64,000 nt of DNA, taken from NCBI GenBank assembly GCA_015143295.1, contig CM026560.1:1986501-2050500 (forward strand), in the 5' to 3' direction. Source of the DNA: Tetracentron sinense (taxonomy: Eukaryota; Streptophyta; Magnoliopsida; Trochodendrales; Trochodendraceae). The position numbers and the translations under genes are program-made. Positions 29,297 to 41,911 of the stretch are shown one piece after another (position 1 is the stretch's first letter; each line of letters begins with the position of its first letter). The notes below the pieces were generated by a model that saw only the letters and a list, made by a program, of their open reading frames with translations, was not told the DNA's origin and did no database searches.

Positions 29297-29764
29297 GGGG
29301 GCACTTTTTTTTTAACCAAGGTAAGATGCTTTATCCCTAAGGGCGTGAATCTTAATCAGGGTTAAAACTTATCAACCATATTTCAAAGATTGTTAAAGAC
29401 TTTGTGAGATTATAAAATATTGTAATGGCATAATAGTTATTTTCCTAACAATAACAAACAAACGAAAATCTAAGGAAACTAAGGATTGAGGTCGTTTGTC
29501 TAATGGTTGCAAAAACATGAGTTAATTTACAAAACTGTTATGCATAACAGCCTATTTGCAAAGCTGGTAGAACGCAGCAGCTGATATGCAAAACCCCAAC
29601 CCCAATTGCAAAGCTTAAGGCATGACCCTGTAATATAATCAAAAAAGAGGCAATAGCAAGTTATTGTGATATTTATTGAGATCGCAAGGTTAACTACTAA
29701 ATAAGAAGCAGTTATGAGTAATTTTCCTTTTCTTCTTTTGATTCTATGAAGCTCGTCGCGTCGG

Positions 29765-32215
29765 CAAAAGAAGAAAATGAAAATTGCTGCATACGCCATA
29801 TTTATTATACTAGGGGTTCCTCCAAACCAGGCTTAGTAGACTTCATTGCAGCGTACGCAATGTTTCTTCTTCGTTCCCTCCAGCGTTTAAGAATCCAATC
29901 ATCGGAAAATCCCAGAAGCCAATATTCAATTTTTTGAAAATAAATAACAAAAAAATGTACAAATTAAAAGAAACAATTCTCAGAGATATATAACGAAATC
30001 AAAATAAAAGAAGAATCAATCCGTATCAGTTCTAATACGAGGATCAGAGAGAGAGGATCTCCGACTTACCGAAGCAGTGATAGCGAATGGCCGGCGCTGC
30101 TGCTTCAAACATCGTCGGGAAAGCAAATGGGTGCCAAAACGCCTCTCGAAGCTTATATATGGATTTAGGGTTTCATTTGTTTCCCTCTTGGCGCATGTTA
30201 TTGTTGTCTCCTTCTCAAAGCATGTTAGTGGGGGAGCAAACTAGGGTTAATCAGAGGAAAAGTTTGGTTACGGGGTTACTCCTAGCAAATCAGGCCATAT
30301 CCCCGGTGGGGGTGCGACTTGGGAGGGCTCGGTCGAACCCAACCCAAAAACAATCCTCACAATATTCCCTTTCTACCCTTCAGTGCCCAAATCTCTATGT
30401 TTCTACTCACCGGAATCCAATAATAGAAACCATTTGAGCATTTCAATCCTCCCATATTTCAAAGATAGTTTCATTTTCTTTCGCCGACGAACTTCATAGA
30501 ATCAAAAGAAGAAAATGAAAATTACTCATAGCTACCTCTTATAAAGTAGTTAACCTTGCGATCTCAATAAATTTCACATTAACTTGCTACTGCCTCTTTT
30601 CTGATTATATTACAGGTTCATGCCTTAAGGTTTGCAATTGGGGATGGGGTTTTGCATATCAGCTTTGCAAATAGACTGATATGTATAACAGTTTTGTAAA
30701 TTAACTCATGGCTTTGCAACCATTATACAAACTACCTCAATCTTGAGTTTGTTCGACTTTCGTTTGTTTGTTATTGTTAGGAAAATGATTCTTATGCCCT
30801 TAAAATATTTTATAATCTCACAAAGTCTTTGACTATCTTTGAAATATGGTTAATAAGTTTTAAGCCTGATTAAGATTCATGCACTTAGGGATAAAACATC
30901 TTACCCTGGTTTTAAAAAAAAGTGTCCCCTTCTAACTCCCTTTAACTTAAGTTAAGATACACTAACCCTTAGAATTAAAACATCTAACCTTAGTTTTAAA
31001 AGAAAAAAAAATTAATGTGTCCCATTTGAAATCTTTATAATTGTGGTTAAGATTTATTAACCCTTAGGGTTAAAGTACCTACCCTTGATTTTTAGAAAAA
31101 ATTAACGTCTCTTTTTAACTCCCTTTAACTGTGGTTAAGATTCACTTACCCTTAGAGTTAAAACATCTAACTTTGGTTTTTAGAAAAAAATAACAAAAAA
31201 AATTTTGTGTCTTTTAATCCCTTTTAAGCATGATTAAGATTCACTACCCTTATGATTAACCATCTAACCTTGATTCAAAAAATTTAAAAATTTAAGGTGT
31301 CCCCTTTTACCGCCATTTAACTATGGTTAAGATCAACCAAACCTTAAGGTTAAAGCATATAACCTTAGTCCTTGGTATTCAAAAAAATAAAAAAACATGT
31401 CCCCTTCTATAAGGGTTAGTGAACCTTAACCACAGTTAAAGTGAGTTAAAAGATGGAAAATAGTTAACGTACACGTGGATCCCATTTTATAACAAAATGG
31501 CCTGTCTTCATTGGTCCACGCCCAAATTTTAAATACTCACACACGGTGATTAAGATTCACTCACCCCTATGGTTAAGCAATCCAACCATGGTTTTTCAAA
31601 AAGAAGAAAACCAAAATCTTAGTTTTACTTTAATTGAACTTAACCAGGGGGTTAAAGGGGTGTTAAAAGGGACATGAGGACAAAGGGTAAGATATGAAAC
31701 GGACCCATGGGTCCGCTAAGCACTGCTCTTAAAAGATAGGTTAAATTTTTTATTTTTAAAAACCAAGGTTAGATGCTTGAAGGCCTTAAAGTCATAAGGG
31801 GGCATATTTGGCATTTAAAATGATGTATCCTTATTTTAAACGGTTCGGATATGATCTATCAGTATCCACTCCGTTTATAATAGGATTTCTTAGTGGATAT
31901 TTCATATTTAAATTTGTTCCAACTGGATACCGAAATATCCGCTTAAATGGATTCGGATACGGATAGTTGACAGCCCAGCCCATTAGATCAACCCAACCCG
32001 CCCTTAACTCGCCGGACCAATGTGCAGCCTATTTACCTGAGGGTATTCAGAAAAGTGCCATTATGAGGTTACTTTTGGCATTTTACTTCAAACTTCAGAG
32101 GGAGCGGAGCGTATTTCGAAAATTATTTATAAATATTGCGTGTTTCAAAGAACTTTCCAAATGGCGGTTATTCGTTTTCTTCCGGAGCTGTCATTTGAGA
32201 TTCTGAAACCTAAGA
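29765..32215. repeat. Dispersed ~2.5-kb repeat, copy I
   Basis: It runs from tgaaaattgctgcatacgcc through a captured-exon-like stretch, the ~100-bp taagattcac units (30880-31440) and the agttgacagcccagcccatt block (31965-31985), to attatttataaatattgcg (about 32121-32139). Copies II (50640-53590) and III (56380-56610 plus 59068-62770) share most of it. It has no transposase or RT, so the class is uncertain; it could be a large non-autonomous element or a repeated genomic segment. Confidence 0.75.
30071..30200 (-). other. Possible captured promoter and first exon
   Basis: Read on the minus strand, a TATA-like tatataag (about 30153-30160) is followed by ATGTTTGAAGCAGCAGCG (from about 30111) and then by a strong donor-like GGTAAGTCGGAG at about 30071. 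The candidate codes for about 14 residues. The same block is at about 59150-59245 in copy III. I do not recognise the gene. It fits a fragment carried by the repeat rather than an active locus. Confidence 0.35.
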
Positions 32216-32290
32216 TTAAAACCCTAAAAGCTCATCTGTGAGACATGAGAGATAACCCAAAACCCTAAATTCAAGAACGAGTCTGAGAAA

Positions 32291-32361
32291 ATGAGAGCTT
32301 CCTCCTCCAACTACACCCCTAAGCCTTTGCCTTTTCAAAGGGGAGATTTTCCAATTTCAAG
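32291..32361 (+). CDS. Candidate first coding exon of an unrecognised gene
   Basis: An ATG at 32291 opens MRASSSNYTPKPLPFQR and continues for 23 codons plus two bases to a donor-like CAAG|GTAACC at 32361/32362. The ~80 bp upstream (aaaccctaaa phrases) look like a plant leader, and the repeat copy I ends just before it. The following 2.4 kb is AT- and T-rich like plant intron DNA, but I found no second exon with confidence. The gene is not recognised; it could also be a fragment. Confidence 0.35.
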
Positions 32362-34843
32362 GTAACCTGAATTTATTTATCTTTTTAGGATCTTGAATGT
32401 GAATCTCATTTTAATGCCATTGAAGTTTGAAGTTTACTGCTTATGATTCTCTTATTAATTTGGGCGGTTTCATGTGCGACGAATATTAGTTTTTTTTTTT
32501 TTTTTTACTACTAGCATTTGTGCTTCATTAGAACCCATGAAAAAAAGTTGAGAATCTCAAGTTGGAATTTTTGGTGGCCTTTTCCTGTCTATTATTATTT
32601 TTACTTAACAATGAAGTTTAATTATATATATTGGAAGTTTAAATCTGGTAAAGATTGATATGAATCAATCTGTATTAAAGAATTTCATGTATTTGTAGTA
32701 TTTTCCCTTTTTTTTCTAGTTATTATTGTTATATTTTTGTTTATAAATGTTTGTCTTAGGTTATAAGGAAGCTTGAGATTGGTTATTGGAATTCTAAAAT
32801 TGATTAATACTCGATTGAAGGGCGAATTGAATTTTTAGAACTTCGGATCAAGAGCTCTATCACCACTCTAATGGAGATTATTTGCCATTAGAGATGATGG
32901 AGGGCTCCTTAACACATAATTTTTTTTCTCTTCGATTAACTGTTAAAATATTGGCCTCGTTTGCAAAGGCATTTGAGTTATAGGATTGAAGAGATAGTTA
33001 TAGTCAAGTTGGGCACGTGCAGTCAAACAAGCAGCAGCAGTAAGAACTGATAAAAAAAAAAAACCAAAACTAAACAAACAAATATTTGGTCGGTGCTTAT
33101 GAACAATTGAAATTGACAATTCCCTAAGACCATTGGTAGAAACACAGCATATTATATATATAATACAGTAAAAGACTATATCTCAAAGCAATTTGTGAAT
33201 TTTTTGTTTCCCAAGTTATTGCATGCCAAACATATTTACCTAAAAGTATTTCTAGACAAAGCCCATCTATGGAATGCATTTAAAGGTGAAAAATCATACC
33301 AATCTATGAGTTTATCTTCTTTGATGGGCATATGAAGTTGAGAGGGTGGTATATACATGTAGCACAGACAAAAATGAATAATAGTTTTAGTCAGCAAACA
33401 AATAATATAAAAGATAACTGAAGTAAATATCTATTGCATTGATAATGACATTTATTTTTTGAGAGAAGAGAACACATCAGAAAAAAAGATCATAGGAGGC
33501 ATTGGTCTGGTCATTCTCATAACTTACAAATAAGCTCCCCTAGAAAACCAATTCTCACCAGTAATTGAGCTAACACCTATATTAGGTAGTAGTGATTTCT
33601 CAAGTAGAAATAAAGATCTGAAATACGATAAATTTGTGCATATCTAATAAGATAAGTGTATAACATGTTGCTATATCTTCCACTTGTAGTTCAGTACATT
33701 AGCAGCGTCTAAAACATCTTTAAGAATCAGAAGATCTGATAAACAAGACAAGAAAAAAAAAAACAGGTTAACTGCCATGCATCATGATTTATTTTCTAAG
33801 AAAATAGATGAAGTTTCCAAACAATTGGCAGTCATGATTAAGTAACCACAATGCCCTTGCATCAATCGAAAGTGAAGCACCACAATAAAGGAATTAGTAA
33901 ATAACAGAAAAAGTTCACATTGAACACAAAACAGAACTGCTCTAAAAAATAAGCACAATGAACGCAAAAACCGCTGCCGAGACTGCACATGGCTAACAAT
34001 TTCAAGAGGCGAATTGTACTCCTTAAAAAGGAAGAAGAATGTAACAGAGAAGGGGAGTGAGCAGTGTGGGTTGAGGTGCGGTGAAAATCTGAGGAAAGAG
34101 AGTAATGTCTACTGTTTCCATTCTCATAATTATCATGGACCACTGGGGATGTATGAGTTAATTATAGATTTATATAAATCTACAGTGACCCATGTCTTTT
34201 AGTTTCAAGAATGGAGATGGAATTATTGACGGTTTTCTCCATTTCCTCCGCTAACCAAATCTCCTGGGAACGTCAACTGAAACTGCAAAATGCTTTCTCA
34301 CCTCTACAAGGAAAAAAGTATATCAGAGAGTCAAAAAATTAGAATCCATTACATTATACTCATTTAAGCTATGCAAAAATCCAAGCCCCTAGTGAAGTGT
34401 TTCGGCTGCGTAATGAAGTATTTGGGCGAGCCTGTACATGTAGATGTCTTTCCCCTCTTCCAATTTCTTCTTGCAAGACTAACAGAAACTCAAAAAATCA
34501 TATGGAGGGTGTGGAGTGGAACTGTCCGAGGAATTAAGCACCCAAGGCAACTTTTTCTGCCTTTCTTCCCTTTTACTACAATTGACCAACTCATTTTTGT
34601 GACATTTGAAAATGCAGTCACCATAAATGTGAGTTGTTCACACAGGTATAATCTTTAGAGAGCTCTAACTCACTCGCAGAGAGAGACCCCATAAACCCAT
34701 GGCCATAGCCAATGATTTGGAGTGAGCGCGGTTTCATACACAAAGAAGTCGAAAATCCAGCCTGTGCTAATTGACGGAGGTGAACCCATTTGGGGGGGTC
34801 TGCTTTTCCGGCAAAAAAATTTCAAAACTTGAAATGGGGTTAC
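32362..34843. other. AT-rich DNA, no gene seen
   Basis: Long T- and A-runs, no ORF with recognisable content. If 32291-32361 is a real exon, part of this is its first intron. Short frames at 33862-34143 (minus) and 34371-34658 (plus) show no motif and are not called. Confidence 0.4.
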
Positions 34844-36188
34844 AATTTACTAAGACGGTTAGGGGTGACTCAAACCTGCTATAATCCGACAAACAGGATC
34901 TGATTTTCCCTAATGGCTCAGGTTCTAATGGGGTTTATCTAGTTCCATACACAACATCGGAGTGGCCTAGTTGGAGATGAGGAGAGGCAGGGATTTGGGT
35001 GGCACAAAAGAATCAATTGATCTGTACAGATGTGTTGGGGAATTAGGGATGTTAATCCGAATAGTATATTCCTACTCTCCGATGTCCCGAATGGTTTGGT
35101 TTCATCATCCAGATAATCTATGATGCCGAGGCCTACTTTACTGCAATTCCAGATCTTGATAATTTAAGATGGTTACCCGGATATCCAAACTTGTGTCAAC
35201 CTTTGGAGACCAAAATTAAAATGAGTTTCTCAACCTATAATAATCGAATAAAGTGGTTAAAATTAAAGATTGTTGGACCAAATGGATTTTATTGGGAAAG
35301 AAATTAGTGTATTATTACCTTTTCTTAAGCATCTAAGAACACATTCTAACCCATGAAATTCAAACAATCGATAACCCCACCTGCAAAGATACGCAATCAG
35401 AGAAGTACAATTCTACGAGAACCCAACTTAATCCCTCGGAATTAAAAATCCAAAACAATGAGTTCTAACTGCTCCTAATACTTCTTGTTGATTTTTTTTT
35501 TTTAAAGTCATCTAAGCAAGCTGATTTTAAAAGCTGCAAAGAAACACAAACAGACAAGTACAATTCTACGAGGAACCCAGCTCAAGCCTTCAAAATTTTT
35601 GAATGATGGAATTAAATAAAAGTGGAAAATTAGAGAGAAGTTCGATACCTGCAATGACGCCTGATGAGAAGTTGGGGAAGCCCTAGCAACGTCCTTGTAT
35701 CCAAATGAATCCAAACCCTAGAATGAATTCAAGAAACCAGAAGCACATACCTCGAATAAAAATCAGAGAGCATGAAAGGTGCGTTCGTTTGGCGACAAAT
35801 TCGGTGAAAGAAAAGAAAGGAAATGACAAAAAAAGGAAAAAGAAAAGAGGAAAATGTTCTTGCAAAATAACCATAAAAAATGAATGAAGTTTTTGGGAAT
35901 AAATTTCTTCCAAGAAAATGAAAGTGTGTTTCTTGCTAACCAAACGCAATAAAAGTGCAAGAAAACACATTTTCCTTTTACTTTCCTTCACTTTCTCACC
36001 AAACGAACACACCCCAAGAGAAAAGAGCTATCTCTCCCGAAATTGGAATTTGGGAGCTGATACTGATAATGGGTTACTTGAATTGTTTTGAAGAAACTTT
36101 CCTGCCCATTTATCCTCGGGGTGGCATTGCAATTGGTGGGCCGCTGTGGCCACCTAATATTGCTAGCCTACTAGCTAGTAACCAACCC

Positions 36189-36361
36189 TTGGGGTGTATA
36201 GCCTAGTGTAGTCGAAGGGCGAACCAACCTGGAGGTCTTGAGATCGAATCTGGGTTCCCCTCGATATCGGAAGTATGGGTTGGGAATTTACTATACATCA
36301 CGTGGGACTAGTCCCGAATTTGCGCCCAAGATACCTTGTTTACCGAACAAAAAAAAAAAAA
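36189..36361 (+). mobile_element. tRNA-derived SINE, family 2, in copy A
   Basis: It starts ttggggtgtatagcctagtg (box-A-like), has gagatcgaatctggg (box-B-like) and ends with a 13-base A tract. Left flank ctagtaaccaacc and right flank cttgtaacccaa form an imperfect target-site duplication. The same insertion is in copy B (43167-43339), so it predates the duplication. Confidence 0.7.
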
Positions 36362-37046
36362 CACTAACTTGTAACCCAAATCAATGCGTATGTATACAAA
36401 TTGTCTAGGTTGTCTTTTTTAAAAAAAAAAAAACTCCTAATCTATGTATTTATGATATATGTGATTCACTTCAGCTTCTCCCCCTAGACTGCATGCATCT
36501 TAGCTAGATCTGTTCTGTGAATTTGAACCCGATAAATCATTGGATATTCTATTGACCCGCTCCATCTCATGTGTTGCATACATCAAAGGCTAGCCCACTT
36601 TAACTGGTTAAATTTGGTCCCCTAATCACCCTAAATTGGTTGAAAGAGATAAACCCGAACCACATTTTTTGCAAAAACAATCTGCATACCTAGACAATGA
36701 TTATAATAAAATAAAATAAATCTGCATGCCCAGACCATATAATAAACGTGCCTTGATATTTACCCGACGCTCCTCCAACTCTATTAAGAATAAACAAAAC
36801 CCGGGCCCATCCAAGTAATTATTGGGCCCACCTAGCCCATTAACACCCTGTGCAGATTGGGCCGGATGGTGGGCCGCCTGCCGAATTACTTAGCCAACTT
36901 GAGAAAATAAATACAAAATAGTGAAAAGATGAAGAAATTGAGTCTAAAACGGTTGATTTATTGAGATGAGATATTGATCAAAAAAAAAAAAGATTTTTAT
37001 AGTGTTCCTAAACCAATGACTTGGATTATGGGTAGGAATATCTGAT

Positions 37047-37541
37047 TTGGGAGTCGGTGTCAACGAGCCGAGCCAGCTCGGCTCGAAATAAACCGAGCTT
37101 GAGCTTTTACTTTGGGCTCATTGAGCCGAGCCTTAAAAGTGAGCTCGAAATATAAACGAGCCGAGCCTGAACAATAGGTGGCTCTGCTTGGTTCGGCTCG
37201 ATTAATTTTATAATAATACCCTTTAAAAATTAAATTTATATTATATATTTAGTATACCTTTTTTTGGTAAAATATATTTAGTATACATTAACATAATTAT
37301 TTCCTTTTAAGTTTTAACTCAAGCTTTCACGTGAGTCACATGACATCCTAAAAAAAAAAGCCCTTTTAATTTTTTTTTAATTGAATTTAGTGCTTATCAA
37401 TGTTTTTTTTTTAAAAAAATTATCGAGCCGAGCTCGAGCTCAATAATTTGTGCACGAGCCGAGCCGAGCCGAGCTTGAGCATCTCTAAAAGTCCAACGAG
37501 GCGAGCCGGAGCATTGCCCAGCTCGGCTTATTGACACCCCT
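37047..37541. mobile_element. ~495-bp MITE-like insertion with gagccgagc ends
   Basis: Absent from copy B, where gggtaggaatatcttattcg is continuous at about 43991-44010. The ends are imperfect inverted repeats: ggtgtcaacgagccgagc on the left and, complemented, ggtgtcaataagccgagc on the right. The AT-rich interior has no ORF. The target-site duplication is not clear, so the superfamily is uncertain; ends of this kind suggest a non-autonomous hAT-like element. Confidence 0.65.
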
Positions 37542-39376
37542 ATTCGGGACCTCAACGCGCCTAGCTTATTCACATCTGAGTTGGGATTTTAACTGCAAAC
37601 TGATTATGGGTTTGACTTTCTTAACCATTTATAAACGGCTCGACTTTGTGTTGGATTGGCTTTCCATACAGGAGATGTCATAATCGGTTTAGCTATTAAT
37701 AAATATCTATAATGTAAATAATAATGTCATTATATACTTAATTTTTAATAACAAATTTTAGTTTGGACTTTATTATAATAGGTTTTTTTTAATATAATCC
37801 AATATTTACTTATTTATTTATGGAAAAGAAAATAAAAATTTACTAAGCTGGTTAGGGCCCTTAGAGGTGACTCAAACCTGCTATAATCCGACCAACAGGA
37901 TCTGATTTTCCCTAATGGCTCAGGTTCTAATGGGGGTTTATCCAGTTCCATACACAACATCGGAGTGGCCTAGTCGGAGATGAGGAGAGGCAGGGATTTG
38001 GGTGGCACAAAAGAATAAGTTGATCTGTAAAGATGGGTTGGGTATTAGGGATGTTAATCCAAATAGTATATTCCTACTCTCCGATGATAAGAGAACTCTC
38101 CCGAATGGTTTGGTTTCCTCATCCAGATAATCTATGATGTCGAGGCCTACTTTACTGCAATTCCAGATCTTGATAATTTAAGATGGTTACCCGGATATCC
38201 ATACTTGTGTAAACCTTTGAAGACTAAAATTAAAATGAGTTTTTCAACCTATAATAATCGAATAAAGTGATGAAAATTAAAGATTTATGGACCAAATGGA
38301 TTTTATTGGGAAAGCAATTGGTGTATTATTACCTCTGCTTAAGCATCAAAAACATATTCTAACCCATGAAATTCAAACAATCGATAACCCCACCTGCAAA
38401 GATACACAATCAGAGAAGTACAATTCTACGAGAACCCAACTTAAGCCCTCGGAATGAAAAATCCAAAACAATGAGCACGTTAGAACTCTGCTCCTAATAC
38501 TTCTAGTTGATTTTTTTTTAAAGTCATCTAAGCAAACAGATTTTAAAAGCTCCAAAGAAACACAAACAGAGAAGTACAATTCAACGAGGAACCCAACTCA
38601 AGCCCTCAAAATTTTTGAATGATGGAATTAAATAAAAGTGGAAAATTAGAGAGAAGTTCGATACTTGCAATGACACCTGATGAGAAGGTGGGGAAGCCCT
38701 AGCAACGTCCTTGTATCCATAGGAATCCAAACCCTAGAATGAATTCAAGAAACCAAAAGCACATATACCTCGAATAAAAATCAGAGAGCATGAAAGGTGT
38801 GATCGTTTGGCGACAAAGTGGGTGAAAGAAAAGAAAAGAAATGACAAAAAAAGGAAAAAGAAAAGAAAGGAAAATGTTCTTGCAAAATAACCATAAAAAA
38901 TGAATAAAAACATGAATGAAGTTTTTGGGAAAATTTTTCTTATAAGAAAATGAAAGTGTGTTTCTTCCGAACCAAACGCAATAAAAGTGCAAGAAAACAC
39001 ATTTTCCTTTTACTTTCTTTCACTTTCTCGCCAAACGAACACACCCGAAGAGAAAAGAGCTAAGTCTCCCGAAATTGGAATTTTTTTTTGATCAGTAAAA
39101 CAGATATATCATAGATAAAAAGAGTTTACAGAGTAGTAAACTAAAAGAAGGAACATAAAGAAAATAAGTACAATCACACGCTAGATAGTCAACTGTCTGT
39201 CCTTAAGGTAACAAAGCATCCCTCACTGCCTGACCAACCGTGCTAGGCGAGCTCCAATCCACCAGTGAACGCCTCACCTGAGAAAGGATCCGTTGATCAG
39301 AAGAAGAGGAATTATCAAAACCACGACCATTCATCTCCTTCCAAATGACCCATGAAATGGCACTGGGCAAAAAATT

Positions 39377-40132
39377 TCAGATGTATTCCTCAGCACCCAC
39401 CAAAGTCGTCAAGTGCCAACCAGATAAGAAGCTCAAGAAGGAGGAGGGGAACACCCACTCCACACCGATTCGAGCCAAGAAGTAAACCCAAACCCCAAAA
39501 ACAACCGGACAGTGTAAGAGCAAGTGGCTCACCGACTCTTCCTCATTTAGGCACAAGTAGCATCTGTTTGCCAAGCTCCACCCTCTCCTATTCAAATTAT
39601 CCATAGTAAGAATCTTATTTAAAGCAGCTGACCAAAGGAAGAACGATACCTTTGTGGGAACCTGGTTAGCCCACACAGCCTTATGGGGAAAGGAACGCAA
39701 AAGCACAGGGTCAAAGGACTGCAAGAGTGATCGCACTGAAAATCGACCGTTGTTGCTACGGGACCACATCCTACTATCACTAATCTGGGATCTGGGAACA
39801 GAAGAACTCAACTGGGTCAAAAGACGCTGCATCTCCTCAACTTCCCAATCATTCAAAGCCCACCTCAACCTAGGACACCACACTAAATTGCTCCCAAGCC
39901 TCTCTACACACTCGGCAATAGACACCCCTTTATTTAGGACCAAAGAGAACATGAAGCCAAAATCCTCCTTAAGTCGCGACTGACCGCTCCATATATCGAG
40001 CCAGAACTGGATATCGACCCCATTACCCAACTTGAACTTAATGAATGGATCTAGCGCCTTGGCAACTGCCATGATACCCTTCCCCATGGGGCCCCCTAAC
40101 GGCCCTCGGTACCCACACAGAATCAAGGCCAT
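39377..40132 (-). pseudogene. LINE ORF2: C-terminal zinc-knuckle region
   Basis: The frame carries NGVDIQFWLDIWSG, VPTKVSFFLWSAAL, RRGWSLANRCYLCLNEEES and SHLLLHCPVVFGVW. The CxxC...HxxxxC arrangement is the zf-RVT type knuckle that follows RT in plant LINEs. About 300 bp of 3' non-coding sequence and the oligo-A end follow to 39081. Confidence 0.85.
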
Positions 40133-40295
40133 GCCTGGCCACGATTACCTTCCACCACAGACTCTCCCTCTCCTCTCCAAAACGCCAAACTCATTTACCC
40201 AGAAGCACCCTATTCACCGCGGTGAGGGGAGCCAGGTTAAGACCCCCCATAGCTAAAGGCTTACAGACTTGAGACCAGTCGACCAGGTGATATTT

Positions 40296-40766
40296 TCATT
40301 TGTCACATCGCTCATGCCAGAAAAAGTTGTGCTGAAGGAGAGTAAGAGTCTCAACAATGGAACAAGGAATGGTAAGGGTGGAGAGGTAATAAGTGGGGAG
40401 GCTCCGAAGAGTACTTTTGATAAGAGTCAACCTACCCCCTTTGGACAAAAGGCACGACTGCCACCCTGCAAGACACGCTGAGAACCTTTCGACAACCGGG
40501 TCCCAAACAACTTTGGACTTAAACGGAGCCCCCAAATGTAAACCAAGATAAGTGGATGGAAGAGACCCTCTCTTACACCCGAGACAGCTAGCCAAAAGGT
40601 CAAAATGGGGAATTTCTCCTACAGGTAAGATCTCACTTTTACTCAGATTAACCCGAAGACCCGACACAGCCTTAAAACAGCGCAAAATACACTGAGGTAT
40701 CGTCAGCAAACTGTAAGTGAGAAATGTTGAGTTGCTCCCTACCCACGGCAAAACCTGAAATTGCAT
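40296..40766 (-). pseudogene. LINE ORF2: RT C-terminal part
   Basis: The frame has GLRVNLSKSEILPVGE, LGCKRGSLPSTYLGLHLGA, WQSCLLSKGGRLTLIKS and LPTYYLSTL, typical of the RT thumb region. The catalytic FADD box is coded at 40699-40710 (minus) but in a different frame from this piece and from the upstream one, so it is isolated by frameshifts on both sides. Confidence 0.85.
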
Positions 40767-40847
40767 GCCTGTTCACTCAGATCAACATCCGACTCAGGGC
40801 TTCTGAGACAACAATGAATAGCGCAGGGGACAATGGATCCCCCTGCC

Positions 40848-41744
40848 TTAGCCCCTTGGAGCTACAGAAATACCCTTTTGAGCTCCCATTGAGAATGATG
40901 CAAAGGAAATGCAGGCTTTAATCCACGACCTCCATTTGGGACCAAACCCCATTCTGCCCAACACGTAAAGGAGGAACTCCCAATTGACATTGTCATAGGC
41001 CTTTTCCATATCAATCTTACAAATCAGACCCGAGATATTAGACTTTAGGCGTTCTTCCCCACATTCATTAGCAATAAGACCCCCATCTAAGATCTGACGC
41101 CCCCGCACAAACGCCCCTTGATGAGGGGAAATGAGCGAGCCCAAGACACTGCGGAAACGAGTTGCTAGCACTTTGGCTAAAATTTTGTACGCACTGCTGA
41201 CTAGGCTAATAGGGCAAAAATCTTTCAAATCCTGGGCCCCAGCTCGCTTAGGGATTAGGGTCACAAATGTATTGTTGAGTGCCCTATCGAACGACCCAGT
41301 AATGTGGAGTTCGTGTAAGACTACAAGAAGATCCCTCCCCACAATTTTCCTACAGGCCTTATAAAATTCAATGGAGAATCCATCCGGGCCAAGGGCTTTG
41401 TTGCTTGCCAAGGATTGAATGGCAGCCGGAACCTCTTCTTGAAATGGCCGCTCCAACTCCTCACTTTGGGCTGGGGAGATGGAATCAAAAGGTAGACCAT
41501 CTACCTGTGGGCGCCAAGAGACTTTCTCCAAATACAAATCCGTGTAGAATCCAATCACGCTATCCTCGATAGCCTTTGGATCCGACTTACGCTCCCCATC
41601 AACAATGAGGCTGGATATCAGATTTGATTTTCGACGAAAGTTAGTCATACGATGGAAGAACTTAGTATTACGATCCCCCTCCTTCAGCCAACGGACCCTA
41701 GACTTCTGTTTCCAGCTGATCTCCTCGAGCATCACGATCCTCAA
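40848..41744 (-). pseudogene. LINE ORF2: reverse transcriptase, N-terminal part
   Basis: Contains the linker [15 protein letters not shown], then [49 protein letters not shown] and [16 protein letters not shown], which are RT blocks 0-A of plant L1 elements. The frame is lost after the GISVAPRG segment, just before the block with the QGDPLSP-type motif. Confidence 0.85.
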
Positions 41745-41911
41745 GTAATCACACTTAATGGAATCCCGGAGTCAACACTCCTTTACGGATAAAGGCCGAG
41801 AGCTCTCAACGGAGTCGAAAGACTGAATTTTGATTAAAGCCTGAGCTTTGAGTTCTGCCACATTCCCAAAGACCTCCTTGTTCCCTATTTTGAGTTTAGC
41901 CTTTAGAGCTT

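Larger units (their letters stand above)
28818..31250. repeat. Foldback repeat with arms of about 0.8-1 kb
   Basis: The left arm (about 28818-29785) is the inverted counterpart of the right arm (about 30472-31250), separated by ~690 bp. Matching landmarks: the gaagcagttatgagtaattt/attctatgaagctcgtcg end at 29706-29758 against 30492-30530, the aaaactgttatgcataaca end at 29531 against 30680-30700, and the ttaagattcac-type repeats. The left arm is longer because of a SINE at 29131-29296. The arms include degenerate ~100-bp units built on taagattcactaaccctta and accttggtttttag. Confidence 0.8.
34844..37828. repeat. Segmental duplication, copy A
   Basis: It begins aatttactaagacggttagg and ends near ttatttatggaaaag, and matches copy B (37837-44289) along its whole length except for insertions in either copy. 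The copies are head to tail with only a few bases between them. Copy A keeps uninterrupted versions of the sites hit by the LINE (36051/36060) and the hAT-type MITE (tattgcta, about 36157-36165) in copy B. No supportable host gene is inside. Confidence 0.9.

Noticed and set aside
35683-36012. 109-codon Phe-rich minus frame, also seen at 38699-39000
   Set aside because: Translation of A-rich plus-strand DNA. The two duplicated copies do not keep the same frame.
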